NCBI GenBank assembly: GCA_004554245.1
Contig: SFND01000028.1
Coordinates: 1 to 35,519 of the forward strand
Length of the DNA: 35,519 nucleotides
Direction: 5' to 3'
Source: Oribacterium sp.
GTDB taxonomy: Bacteria > Bacillota_A > Clostridia > Lachnospirales > Lachnospiraceae
Shown here: positions 23,649 to 31,882 of the stretch, piece by piece
Layout: each line of letters opens with the position of its first letter
Numbering within the stretch: position 1 is the first letter of the stretch
Made by a program: the position numbers and the translations under genes
The notes under the pieces: generated by a model
Told to the model about the DNA's origin: nothing
Database searches by the model: none
Seen by the model: the letters and a program-made list of their open reading frames with translations, nothing else

Positions 23649-23684
23649 ACAGTGATAATGTTTCACGTGAAACATCATCACTGT
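23649..23684 (-). terminator. Inverted repeat containing parS site 3, followed by a U-tract
   Basis: The parS palindrome at 23659-23674 is the core of a 36-bp inverted repeat. ACAGTGAT (23649-23656) and ATCACTGT (23677-23684) flank ATGTTTC...GAAACAT, with one mismatched pair. On the minus strand the stem is followed by TTTTTCTT, which makes a Rho-independent-terminator-like structure. It lies right at the predicted start of the parA transcript and downstream of the EamA gene, so it could end eamA readthrough, attenuate par transcription, or both. Confidence 0.75.
23659..23674. promoter_or_regulatory. parS site 3
   Basis: This is a perfect TGTTTCACGTGAAACA, 15 bp downstream of the parA promoter -10 box. 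ParB bound here would cover the transcription start area, which suggests autoregulation (inference). Confidence 0.97.
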
Positions 23685-23688
23685 CGCT

Positions 23689-23717
23689 ATTTTACCCCAT
23701 ACATATATACGTGTCAA
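23689..23717 (-). promoter_or_regulatory. Likely parA-parB promoter
   Basis: On the minus strand, TTGACA (23712-23717, perfect) and TAAAAT (23689-23694, five of six) are 17 bp apart. Transcription would begin near 23682, at the edge of the parS 3 inverted repeat. The promoter sits between stem-loop copy C and the parS cluster. Confidence 0.8.
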
Positions 23718-23763
23718 ATTTTGGCACCACCACGTACCAACTTTTCTCAGCCATGCGTCTTCC

Positions 23764-23805
23764 GAGCTCGCAGTACTGTGCTTCTGTTGCCGCCCCTCCG
23801 AGCTC
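23764..23805 (-). repeat. Intergenic stem-loop family, copy C
   Basis: The stem GAGCTCGCAG (23764-23773) pairs with CTCCGAGCTC (23796-23805) at 9 of 10 positions. The 22-nt loop (23774-23795) begins TACTGTGCTTCTGT and aligns with copies A and B without gaps. In the sense of the EamA gene it starts 18 bases after the stop. Stem sequence differs from A and B but stays complementary. Confidence 0.75.
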
Positions 23806-23823
23806 TTCATAACGAAATGATCA

Positions 23824-24714
23824 TCAGACGATCTGTGCGATGATCACCGCCGCAAACACGATCACACACCCGATGAGCTCCTGCATCGACAGCATCTGAT
23901 GAAGGATCAGGAATCCACCGACCACGGAGAACACCGACTCCAGTGACATCAGCAGCGACGCAATCGTCGGATCCGTATTCTTCTGCGCCAGCACCTGCAG
24001 CGTATAGCCGACCGCCGATGACAGCACACCCGCATACAGAATCGACGGCATCGCACCGAGGATGCCCGCCATATCCGGCCTTTCAAACAGAAGCATACCG
24101 ATCAGTCCGACGAGGGATGCAAAGAAGAACTGAATATTCGACAGCCGGATCGGATTCACCTTCTCCGAGAAGTGATCGACGGAAATGATCTGAAACGAGA
24201 ACAGCAGTGCACAGAGACTCACCATCGCATCCCCCCGCTCGATCGTCATGCCGCCATGCATACTGATGAGGTAGAGACCGATCAGCGCCAGCGCCACACT
24301 CAGCCAGATCGTTTTCTTCGGTTTCTTTCCTACGAATATGCCGAGCACCGGCACGATGACGACATAACAGGCGGTGATAAATCCGGCCTTGCCTGCGGAG
24401 GTCGTCTGCATACCGATCTGCTGCGTGATACTCGCTGCCCCCAGACACAGTCCACAGACTCCCCCACCGAGCAGCGCTTCTGTCTTATAGTGCTTCTCTT
24501 CCACTGCTTCCGGCAGCGATGCGCGGTAGTTCTTCTCCGAAAATGCCGAGAGCGGAAGGAGCAGAATCGCCGCGATGAAGAAACGCGTAAACACGAAGGT
24601 CCACGGCCCGACATAATTCATGCCGACGCTCTGCGCGACGAACGCGAAGCCCCAGATGATCGCCGTCAGCAGGAGCAGTGAATTTGAAATCAATGCAATC
24701 TGATTTTTCTTCAT
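23824..24714 (-). CDS. EamA/DMT-family transporter
   Basis: The 296-residue protein has about ten hydrophobic helices in two repeats, the drug/metabolite-transporter layout (for example LLLLTAIIWGFAFVAQ near 14-29 and SIL...AVGYTLQVLAQK near 230-250). Such proteins move small metabolites across the cell membrane; the substrate is not visible. Its start overlaps the rsmG stop by 4 bp (ATGA), so it is co-translated with rsmG. It sits between rsmG and parA, where the classic origin order has no transporter. It ends 18 bp before repeat copy C. Confidence 0.9.
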   Translation of the reverse strand: MKKNQIALISNSLLLLTAIIWGFAFVAQSVGMNYVGPWTFVFTRFFIAAILLLPLSAFSEKNYRASLPEAVEEKHYKTEALLGGGVCGLCLGAASITQQIGMQTTSAGKAGFITACYVVIVPVLGIFVGKKPKKTIWLSVALALIGLYLISMHGGMTIERGDAMVSLCALLFSFQIISVDHFSEKVNPIRLSNIQFFFASLVGLIGMLLFERPDMAGILGAMPSILYAGVLSSAVGYTLQVLAQKNTDPTIASLLMSLESVFSVVGGFLILHQMLSMQELIGCVIVFAAVIIAQIV

Positions 24715-25457
24715 AGCGGATCCTTCGCCGGTGTGCCGGCCTTTCGCGGGTAAGTCTTCGGTGTTTCCTTCGCCTTCCGGATCGTAATCAGTGAGCGACG
24801 GATATCCGACTCTGGAAGCATGTACTCTACCTCCTGCTCCAGCTTACCACCGAGCTTTCGGATCGCGCTCTCCGCCGTCGCCAGCTCCTCGTCGACCTTG
24901 CCCGACTTGTATGCGATGAAGTAGCCATCCTTCTTCACAAACGGCAGATCATATTCGCTCAATGTTGACATATTTGCTACAGCCCGTGAGGTCGAGAAAT
25001 CGAAGCTTTCACGAAGATTCTTCTGATGCCCGAGGTCCTCGGCTCTTCCATGGATGGTCTCGACCTCCTGAAGTCCGAGCTTCGCGATCACATCCTCGAG
25101 GAAACGAAGACGCTTCTGCAGTGAATCACTCAGTGTGACCCTCAGCTCTGGAAATACGATTTTCAGCACCAGCCCTGGGAAACCCGCACCAGTTCCGACA
25201 TCGATCAGTGTCTTTCCGCTCAATGTTTCACGTGAAACATTCTCGTTTTTCACGACGGCTTTTACGATCGCCATAGAATCGATGAAGTGCTTCGTCACGA
25301 CCTCAGACTCCTCTGTGATGGTCGTCAGGTTCATCACCTTATTGGTTTCCACCAGCATCTCATAATATGTAAATAACTGTTCGATCTGCGTGTCGCTCAG
25401 CCGGATGCCCAGTGCTTCCGCCTGCTCCTTCAGTCGATGATAAAATGTATCGGTCAT
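24711..25457 (-). CDS. rsmG: 16S rRNA m7G527 methyltransferase
   Basis: The 248-residue RsmG (GidB) enzyme methylates N7 of G527 in 16S rRNA. The SAM motif is LIDVGTGAGFPGL (about 84-96), and SFDFSTSRAVA and PFVKKDGYFIAYK are family blocks. Residues NVSRET (about 74-79) are encoded by a perfect parS site (25224-25239), so the DNA sequence is under a second constraint. The C-terminal tail after RKAKETPKTYPRKAGTP fits the family. It lies 108 bp downstream of mnmG and overlaps the EamA gene. Confidence 0.96.
   Translation of the reverse strand: MTDTFYHRLKEQAEALGIRLSDTQIEQLFTYYEMLVETNKVMNLTTITEESEVVTKHFIDSMAIVKAVVKNENVSRETLSGKTLIDVGTGAGFPGLVLKIVFPELRVTLSDSLQKRLRFLEDVIAKLGLQEVETIHGRAEDLGHQKNLRESFDFSTSRAVANMSTLSEYDLPFVKKDGYFIAYKSGKVDEELATAESAIRKLGGKLEQEVEYMLPESDIRRSLITIRKAKETPKTYPRKAGTPAKDPL
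25224..25239. promoter_or_regulatory. parS site 4, inside rsmG
   Basis: This is a perfect TGTTTCACGTGAAACA within the rsmG coding sequence, about 1.55 kb from the parA-upstream cluster. Confidence 0.97.
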
Positions 25458-25565
25458 ACTGCTCCCTGTATTTTCTATTGTTTTATCCGTTCTGATTGAC
25501 CCTTCTTATCACCTGTTTCTTTTCAGAAAAGAGGATGGATTCGTCATTCAGCGACGGGATTTTCT

Positions 25566-27500
25566 TTACGTATTTGCATCCTTCTTCGGTGCGTGGTACG
25601 TCTCCAGATAGATCAGCAGCACTGAAATATCTGCCGGGTTGACACCACTGATACGGCTGGCCATACCGATGTTTTCCGGCCGGATGCGCTCGAGCTTCTG
25701 TCTCGCCTCGATGCGGAGATTTCCGACCTCCTCATAGCGTATGTCCTTCGGGATGCGTTTATTCTCCATGCGACGGAATCCCTCGACCTGCTGCTCCTGC
25801 CGCCGGATGTATCCCTCATACTTGATCTCGATGCCGACCTCTTCCCGTACGCCATACGGAAGCTCCGGTCGCTTCGGATCCAGCGGTTTCAGACTCTCAT
25901 AGTCGAGCTCCGGTCGCTTGATAAGCTCTGCGAGGGAGACACCGGAACTGAGTGCCGTCGATCCATGTGCCTCCATGAAGTGATTCACCTCATCGCTGTT
26001 TCCGATGAAGGTCTTCCGAAGGCGCTCCTCCTCGACATCGATCATTCTGCGCTTCTCGAGCGTCTTCTCGTACTCTGCATCGGATACGAGTCCGATCGCA
26101 TGGCCGATTTTTCGAAGACGAAGATCGGCATTGTCCTGTCGTAAGAGCAGACGATACTCTGCACGACTCGTCATCATACGATACGGCTCTGTACTCTCCT
26201 TCGTGACGAGATCATCGATCAGTACGCCGATATAGGCTTCTGAACGATCGAGTACGACCGGATCACGATGAAGGATACGCATGGCAGCATTGACACCGGC
26301 CATGAAGCCCTGCACAGCTGCCTCCTCATAGCCGGAGGAACCGTTAAACTGACCGCCGGCGAAGAGACCGTCGATGTTCATGAATTCGAGGTTCGAGCGA
26401 AGCTGGGTCGCATCTATACAGTCATACTCGATAGCGTAGGCATTTCGGACGATGTGTACATGCTCGAATCCCTTCATGGAGTGGTACATCTTATACTGTA
26501 CGTCCTCCGGCATCGAGCTCGACATACCGCTCAGGTACATCTCGTTCGTATACAGTCCCTCCGGCTCGATGAAAATCTGATGCCGGTTCTTATCCGGGAA
26601 CTTCATGACCTTATCCTCGATGGAAGGACAGTAGCGCGGTCCCACACCCTGGATCGATCCGTTATACATCGGGGAACGCTCGATATTCTCACGGATGATT
26701 TCGTGCGTCTTTTCGTTTGTATACACGAGCCAGCAGTCGACCTGCGGTCGCTGTACCTCGGAAAACGCCGTCGAGTAGGAGAACGGAATCACCGGTACAT
26801 CGCCCTTCTGCACCTCAAACTGGGAGAAGTCCAGTGTACGCTTGTCGACACGCGCCGGCGTTCCCGTCTTGAAACGAAGCATCCGTACCCCGTTTGCCTT
26901 CAGGGAATCCGTCAGCTTTGTCGCTGCCTTGAAGCCATTCGGACCGGTATGCTCGATGAGATCACCAGTCAGACAGCGGGAGTTAAGATAGGTTCCGGTA
27001 CAGAGGATGACGGCCTTCGCATGGTAGATGGCACCGGATGTCGTCCGGATGCCCGTCACCTTCTTATGGGCAGCTGTATACTCACTGTTCTCGTCGCACA
27101 CATCCTCCGTGATCAGTTCCGCGACCTCCGCCTGCCGGATCAGAAGATGCGGCTGATTCTCGAGGCGTTTCCGCATCTCATCGGCATAGGCTTTTTTATC
27201 TGCCTGCGCACGCAGACTGTGCACCGCTGGTCCCTTCGACTTATTCAGCATCTTCGACTGCAGGAAAGTCTGATCGATGACCTTTCCCATCTCACCGCCG
27301 AGCGCATCCAGCTCACGGACGAGATGTCCCTTCGAGCTGCCACCGATATGCGGATTACATGGCATGAAAGCGATGCTGTCGACACTCACCGTAAATACCA
27401 CGGTCTCCAGTCCGAGACGTGCCGTTGCGAGTCCTGCCTCACATCCGGCATGACCCGCCCCGACGACGATCACATCATATCTCTCTTCTACTACTGACAT
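25566..27500 (-). CDS. mnmG: tRNA uridine-5-carboxymethylaminomethyl modification enzyme MnmG
   Basis: The 644-residue FAD protein works with MnmE to add a carboxymethylaminomethyl group to U34 of certain tRNAs. The FAD-binding VVGAGHAGCEAG is at 13-24. The family signatures GTPARVDKRT, GPRYCPSIEDKV and GGQFNGSSGYEEAA are present, as is a helical C-terminal domain (ISGVNPADISVLLIYLE). AGGAGACG lies 8 bases before ATG 27500. The gene follows mnmE by 15 bp in the same operon. Confidence 0.97.
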   Translation of the reverse strand: MSVVEERYDVIVVGAGHAGCEAGLATARLGLETVVFTVSVDSIAFMPCNPHIGGSSKGHLVRELDALGGEMGKVIDQTFLQSKMLNKSKGPAVHSLRAQADKKAYADEMRKRLENQPHLLIRQAEVAELITEDVCDENSEYTAAHKKVTGIRTTSGAIYHAKAVILCTGTYLNSRCLTGDLIEHTGPNGFKAATKLTDSLKANGVRMLRFKTGTPARVDKRTLDFSQFEVQKGDVPVIPFSYSTAFSEVQRPQVDCWLVYTNEKTHEIIRENIERSPMYNGSIQGVGPRYCPSIEDKVMKFPDKNRHQIFIEPEGLYTNEMYLSGMSSSMPEDVQYKMYHSMKGFEHVHIVRNAYAIEYDCIDATQLRSNLEFMNIDGLFAGGQFNGSSGYEEAAVQGFMAGVNAAMRILHRDPVVLDRSEAYIGVLIDDLVTKESTEPYRMMTSRAEYRLLLRQDNADLRLRKIGHAIGLVSDAEYEKTLEKRRMIDVEEERLRKTFIGNSDEVNHFMEAHGSTALSSGVSLAELIKRPELDYESLKPLDPKRPELPYGVREEVGIEIKYEGYIRRQEQQVEGFRRMENKRIPKDIRYEEVGNLRIEARQKLERIRPENIGMASRISGVNPADISVLLIYLETYHAPKKDANT

Positions 27501-27515
27501 TTCCGTCTCCTATCT

Positions 27516-28889
27516 CTACTTTCCCATACAGAACTTCGAAAAGATTTCATTGACCAGATCCTCGGATACCTGTTCTCCGAGGATGTAGCCGAGCTCCTCA
27601 TAGGCCCGCATCAGATCGATCGTATAGAAATCCTCCGGCATATCCATCGCGATGGAGTGAAGCACCTCCTCGAGCGCCTTCGCAGCTTCACTGAGGCAGT
27701 ACTTATGACGCTCATTTGTGATGATCACCTGATCGTTGAAACGAAGCTCCTCATGGAAAAACATCGCCCGGATCTTCTCTTCCAGGAGGTCCATACCGGT
27801 CTCCTGCTTCGCACTGATGGAGAGCACCGGACGGCCCGTCTTTTTCTCGAGTTCCTCCTCGCTGATCACTGCCTGAAGATCTGATTTATTCATCAGTACG
27901 ATGCACTTCCGATCGCCGAGCTCCCCGATGATCTGTTCATCCGACGCATCCAGTGGTACCGACGCATCCACGACATAGATCAGAAGATCTGCATCCGACG
28001 CAGCCTTCAGCGCACGCTCCACACCGATTTTTTCGACAGTATCCTCGGTCGCACGGATGCCGGCCGTATCCACGATGGTGAGACTGACCCCCTTCAGATT
28101 GATATGCTCCTCGAGCGTATCGCGTGTCGTGCCTGCGATATCGGTGACGATCGCACGATCTGCACCGACGAGTGCATTGAGCAGAGAGGATTTACCGGCA
28201 TTCGGCTTCCCCAGGATGACGGTACGGATGCCCTCCCGGAGTCGACGTCCATCATCCGCACTGGCGATCAGCCGTCGTATACCGGACAGTATAGTCTCAA
28301 CATGTGTTTTAAGCTCGTCTGTAAACCCATCGAGTGAGATATGCTCTGGATCATCGAGCCCCGCCTCGATGAAGGCATCATCCTCGAGAATCTGCGCACG
28401 ATAGCCCTTGATTTCTCTGGAAACCGAGCCGCGCAGCTGCCGAACCGACGCCTTCAGTGCATTTTTATTTTCGGATGTGATGATATCACCGACGGCCTCT
28501 GCCTCTGAAAGATCGATCCGACCATTCAGAAATGCACGCTTTGTGAACTCGCCCGGCTCTGCCAGGCGTGCACCTGCGTGCACCACTGCCTCGAGGATTT
28601 TCCGCATCATGAGCACACCGCCATGACAGTCGATTTCCACCGTGTCTTCCCCTGTATACGAACGCGGTGCCCGCATCGTCAGGATCAGAACCTCATCGAG
28701 CGGCTCCTCAGCATCATAGATGAACGCATATCTGATACGATGCGTTTCCGAGATATCCACAGCGTGACCGCTCTTCGAGCGGACGAGTGTCGACACGATC
28801 GAAACCGCATCTGGCCCGCTGACACGTATGATTCCTATACCGGATTCGACGGCAGCCGTCGCCAGTGCACATATTGTATCCTCTCTCAT
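27516..28889 (-). CDS. mnmE: tRNA modification GTPase MnmE
   Basis: The 457-residue partner of MnmG has an N-terminal folate-binding domain (about 1-118, DTICALATA, GEFTKRAFLNGRIDLSEAEA). A helical domain contains an inserted G domain with G1 GKPNAGKSS, G3 DTAGI and G4 NKSD. The C-terminal motif CMGK has the functional Cys. ATG 28889 follows GGGAGACGAG; a TTG 15 bases upstream is in frame but lacks a site. A good promoter (28949-28977) precedes it, so mnmE starts a transcript separate from the rpmH-jag group, which ends at a terminator just upstream. Confidence 0.97.
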   Translation of the reverse strand: MREDTICALATAAVESGIGIIRVSGPDAVSIVSTLVRSKSGHAVDISETHRIRYAFIYDAEEPLDEVLILTMRAPRSYTGEDTVEIDCHGGVLMMRKILEAVVHAGARLAEPGEFTKRAFLNGRIDLSEAEAVGDIITSENKNALKASVRQLRGSVSREIKGYRAQILEDDAFIEAGLDDPEHISLDGFTDELKTHVETILSGIRRLIASADDGRRLREGIRTVILGKPNAGKSSLLNALVGADRAIVTDIAGTTRDTLEEHINLKGVSLTIVDTAGIRATEDTVEKIGVERALKAASDADLLIYVVDASVPLDASDEQIIGELGDRKCIVLMNKSDLQAVISEEELEKKTGRPVLSISAKQETGMDLLEEKIRAMFFHEELRFNDQVIITNERHKYCLSEAAKALEEVLHSIAMDMPEDFYTIDLMRAYEELGYILGEQVSEDLVNEIFSKFCMGK

Positions 28890-28948
28890 CTCGTCTCCCT
28901 TCAAAAAAGCGGACAGTTATCCACCATAATCATCCTAAAACTCCACTT

Positions 28949-28977
28949 ATTCTAATAGCTAATCCGCTTATTTGCAA
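28949..28977 (-). promoter_or_regulatory. Likely mnmE operon promoter
   Basis: On the minus strand, TTGCAA (28972-28977) and TAGAAT (28949-28954) are spaced by 17 bp. The transcript would start near 28942, giving a leader of about 50 nt. Confidence 0.7.
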
Positions 28978-28990
28978 TACGTTTAAATGC

Positions 28991-29025
28991 ATACAAAAAT
29001 CCCGTATGCGCTTTGCATACGGGAC
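28991..29025 (-). terminator. Rho-independent terminator after jag
   Basis: CCCGTATGC (29001-29009) pairs with GCATACGGG (29015-29023). On the minus strand the stem is followed by ATTTTTGTAT. It ends the rpmH-jag transcript 45 bases after the jag stop. Confidence 0.88.
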
Positions 29026-29069
29026 CCTGTTATCCACATTTCTATCGACGGATACGCCGATTCGGTGGA

Positions 29070-30248
29070 TTATGCATTTTCTGTTGTCTCTTCAGCCACG
29101 GCTACTGCTTCTGTAACTGGCATCTCCACAACCGGAGCTTCTACCGCTTCCGGTGCCTTCTCCTGCCGCTTCTCATCCTGTGGATACGGCTTCCGATCCT
29201 TCTTCTTCATGAAGATGATCACATGACGGAACGGTTCCTCACCCTCGGAACGAGTGGTCACATAGCGATCATTCTGCAGTGCGCTGTGGATGATCCGACG
29301 CTCATATGGATTCATCGGCTCGAGTGCCACCGGCTTTCTGGAGCGGCGAACCTTATAGGCGATGTTTCTTGCAAGATTACGAAGGGTTGCTTCTCTTCTG
29401 GAACGATAATCCTCGGTATCGAGCTTTACGCGGATGTAATCCTCCTTGTGCTCCTTATTGATGACGAGGGAGGTCAGGTACTGCAGCGAATCGAGTGTCT
29501 GTCCACGCTTACCGATCAGGATACCCATGTCCGGGCCTTCCATATTGAGGAGAAGCTCATTATTGGCATGATCGAAGGATGCGCTGATGTTGACGTCCAT
29601 GTTCATCCCCTTCATAAGCGTCGTGATGAACTCTTCGGCCTGCTTCTGTGCTGCCGCTGCTTCCTCTGGGGAAACCGGCTTGATCTCGTGTACCTTATGC
29701 TCCGGCTCCGGGGTATTCAGGATGGACATGTCCTTTACCTCGTAGCCGCCGCGCGGATAACGCTTACCGGAAACACGGTCATTACGACGCTCACCACGAT
29801 TTCCCCGATCATTACGCTCATTGCGATCACGTCTCGGACGACGCTCACTGCGCTCACGACGCTCCGTGCGCTCTGTATCCGCTCTGTTCTCGGACTTCGG
29901 GCTCTCATCCTTCGGATCTGCTACATCCTCCGCCTTCTTCTCTGCAGGCGCTGCGACCGGCTTTTCCGTAAGAGGCTTCTTCGGAGCGGCTGGCGCGGTC
30001 TTCTTTTCCGCTGCCTTACCGCTCGTGATATTATGAATCTCCTTCTCGAGACGCTCGAGCTCGGACTTCTGAGAAGCCGCCTTTACGGAAGCCTCGATAA
30101 TCCATGGCTTCGCACCGATACCGAAAAGACCCGACTTACCCTCGACAAGCACAGTGTAATCCAGGCGATCAGATGTGATCCCAAGCTGAATCAGGGCCTT
30201 GGTGATGGCTTCATCCTTGGTTTTGGCTGAAACTCTGATTTTATCCAT
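29070..30248 (-). CDS. jag: RNA-binding protein Jag (KhpB/EloR)
   Basis: The 392-residue protein starts with a Jag-N domain (1-50, VSAKTKDEAITKAL, KSGLFGIGAKPW). A long charged linker (about 60-205), rich in Lys, Glu, Pro and Arg (RRERSERRPRRDRNER), follows. Then come a KH domain with the IGKRGQTLDSLQYL loop (about 245-275) and an R3H domain (RRIIHSALQNDRYVTTRSEG). A Glu/Ala/Val tail ends the protein. Jag binds RNA with KhpA and influences cell elongation. The linker is much longer than in compact homologues. The gene follows yidC by 11 bp, as in most Firmicutes. Confidence 0.95.
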   Translation of the reverse strand: MDKIRVSAKTKDEAITKALIQLGITSDRLDYTVLVEGKSGLFGIGAKPWIIEASVKAASQKSELERLEKEIHNITSGKAAEKKTAPAAPKKPLTEKPVAAPAEKKAEDVADPKDESPKSENRADTERTERRERSERRPRRDRNERNDRGNRGERRNDRVSGKRYPRGGYEVKDMSILNTPEPEHKVHEIKPVSPEEAAAAQKQAEEFITTLMKGMNMDVNISASFDHANNELLLNMEGPDMGILIGKRGQTLDSLQYLTSLVINKEHKEDYIRVKLDTEDYRSRREATLRNLARNIAYKVRRSRKPVALEPMNPYERRIIHSALQNDRYVTTRSEGEEPFRHVIIFMKKKDRKPYPQDEKRQEKAPEAVEAPVVEMPVTEAVAVAEETTENA

Positions 30249-30259
30249 GATAAACCTCT

Positions 30260-31591
30260 TTACTTCTTGTTCTTTTCGTTCTTCTCATCATACATCTTAA
30301 CCATATTGGCCTTCGATGCCAGAGATCCCGGTGCTGCATTACGGTTGTAATACTCTGTGGACTCCTTTGTCTTCGCACTCTGCTTTGCGATGACGGCCAT
30401 GCGGTTTTCCTCGGCCGTATTTGCCATCGCCTTTGCCTTCTCGATGCGCTTCTCTACGGTCTTCTCGTCGATTGGCGGCAGCCCCTTCTTCGCACGCTTC
30501 TTATTGGTCTTTTCCATAGAAGCCTGCAGAAGCTCCTGATCCGAGAACTTACCGAAGTACTTGTTCATCATGATCTGCTGAATGATCATAAAGAAGGAAG
30601 AAGCACACCAGTACAGACCGATACCAGATGCGAAGGTGAAGCAGAACCATACCGACATAAGCGGCATCATCATATTCATGCTCTTCATCATCTGCGCGGA
30701 CTGATCATTGCCCTCTGCCATACCTGCATTCTGTGCAGTCATGAGCTTCGCACTCAGGTACTGCAGAAGACCGGCGAGGATCGGGATGATCCAGTAAACG
30801 TTCGGTACGAAGCCCATCGCACTCGGTGCAGTGGAGAGGTTGATACCTAGGAAGTTATTGATATGTGCGGACTGCTCTGCAGCGGTCTGAATCGCATTGA
30901 CCGCATTTGTGTCGGTGAACACACCCTGAAGTGCGGTCCACTGACTCGGGTTCAGCTTGTACAGGAAATCGATGATGAAATTCCCGATCTGATCTGCCGT
31001 GTAGGAAACATTCTCACCGACACCGAGATTATGAAGCTGTGCCAGGATGTTCTTCATACCGTTATCGGTTGCGAAATCCACGAGCTTCTGAGCTGCGGAT
31101 GAACCACCGATGGCATTCATGACGTTCTCGTAGATGGAGTATACATGCGGAACGTAGGCAGGGATGTTCATGATGATACGATACAGCGCGAAGATGATCG
31201 GCATCTGAAGAAGGAGCGGCAGACATCCACCGGTCATGGATGTACCATACTTCTCATAGAGGGCCTTCATCTCCTCCTGCTGCGCCATCATGGACGCATT
31301 GTCCGTTTTATTCTTATACTTATCCTGGATCGCCTTCATCTCCGGCTGCATGATCTGCATCATACGGGAAGACTTCTGCTGGTTAAGGCTGGTCGGGAAA
31401 AGAATAATTCTCATGACGAGGGTAAAGATAATGATCGCGAGACCGATATTACCGATACCGATTTTCTCTAGCGAAAGATAGATCACATTCATGATCACGC
31501 CGAGTACATTTACGATGATATTCCAGATCGGTCCCAGAATAGGAATCGTTGACGTATTTTTTGTAAGTACAACTAAGGATAAAAAGTCCAA
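30260..31591 (-). CDS. yidC: Membrane protein insertase YidC/Oxa1
   Basis: The 443-residue insertase places membrane proteins in the lipid bilayer. It has an initial hydrophobic segment (15-40) and the conserved core helices (IIFTLVMRIILFPTSLNQQK at about 54-73, then the GGCLPLLLQMPIIFALYRI block, and later WFCFTFASGIGLYWCASSFF). A basic C-terminal tail binds ribosomes. It lacks the lipoprotein signal of Bacillus homologues. The start is TTG at 31591, set by GGAGG six bases upstream. A stretch of about 75 residues between the second and third core helices (LNPSQWTALQGVFTDTNA) is longer than in small homologues. Confidence 0.95.
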   Translation of the reverse strand: MDFLSLVVLTKNTSTIPILGPIWNIIVNVLGVIMNVIYLSLEKIGIGNIGLAIIIFTLVMRIILFPTSLNQQKSSRMMQIMQPEMKAIQDKYKNKTDNASMMAQQEEMKALYEKYGTSMTGGCLPLLLQMPIIFALYRIIMNIPAYVPHVYSIYENVMNAIGGSSAAQKLVDFATDNGMKNILAQLHNLGVGENVSYTADQIGNFIIDFLYKLNPSQWTALQGVFTDTNAVNAIQTAAEQSAHINNFLGINLSTAPSAMGFVPNVYWIIPILAGLLQYLSAKLMTAQNAGMAEGNDQSAQMMKSMNMMMPLMSVWFCFTFASGIGLYWCASSFFMIIQQIMMNKYFGKFSDQELLQASMEKTNKKRAKKGLPPIDEKTVEKRIEKAKAMANTAEENRMAVIAKQSAKTKESTEYYNRNAAPGSLASKANMVKMYDEKNEKNKK

Positions 31592-31605
31592 GATTTACCT
31601 CCGGA

Positions 31606-31818
31606 TTAGGGAACAGGATCATAACCGCCCTTGGCCCATGGATTGCATCGCAGGATGCGCCATGCCGCCAACAATGAACCTTTGATACACCCGTACTTTC
31701 TGATTGCTTCAATGGCGTATTGAGAGCAAGTCGGTGTATATTTGCAGTGAGCACCGATATAAGGCGAGATACACTTCTGGTATCCACGAATCAAACCCAC
31801 CATGAGTTTCGAAATCAT
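31606..31818 (-). CDS. yidD: Membrane protein insertion efficiency factor YidD
   Basis: The 70-residue protein shows the full YidD signature: IRGYQKCISPYIGAHCKYTP, CSQYAIEA and LRCNPWAKGGYDPVP, with three conserved Cys residues. It supports YidC-dependent insertion. ATG 31818 lies 7 bases after a GGGGGG; a GTG two codons upstream is less likely. It sits between rnpA and yidC as usual, with a 14-bp gap to yidC. Confidence 0.95.
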   Translation of the reverse strand: MISKLMVGLIRGYQKCISPYIGAHCKYTPTCSQYAIEAIRKYGCIKGSLLAAWRILRCNPWAKGGYDPVP

Positions 31819-31882
31819 ATGCACGCCCCCCGGATGTGTATTCTCTCTTCGTCACACATCCCATCGTCCCACTTCGATACCA

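Noticed and set aside
23536..23674. CRISPR-like repeat array at the repeated palindrome
   Set aside because: The repeats are 16-bp parS sites with irregular spacing (24-67 bp) and no further units.
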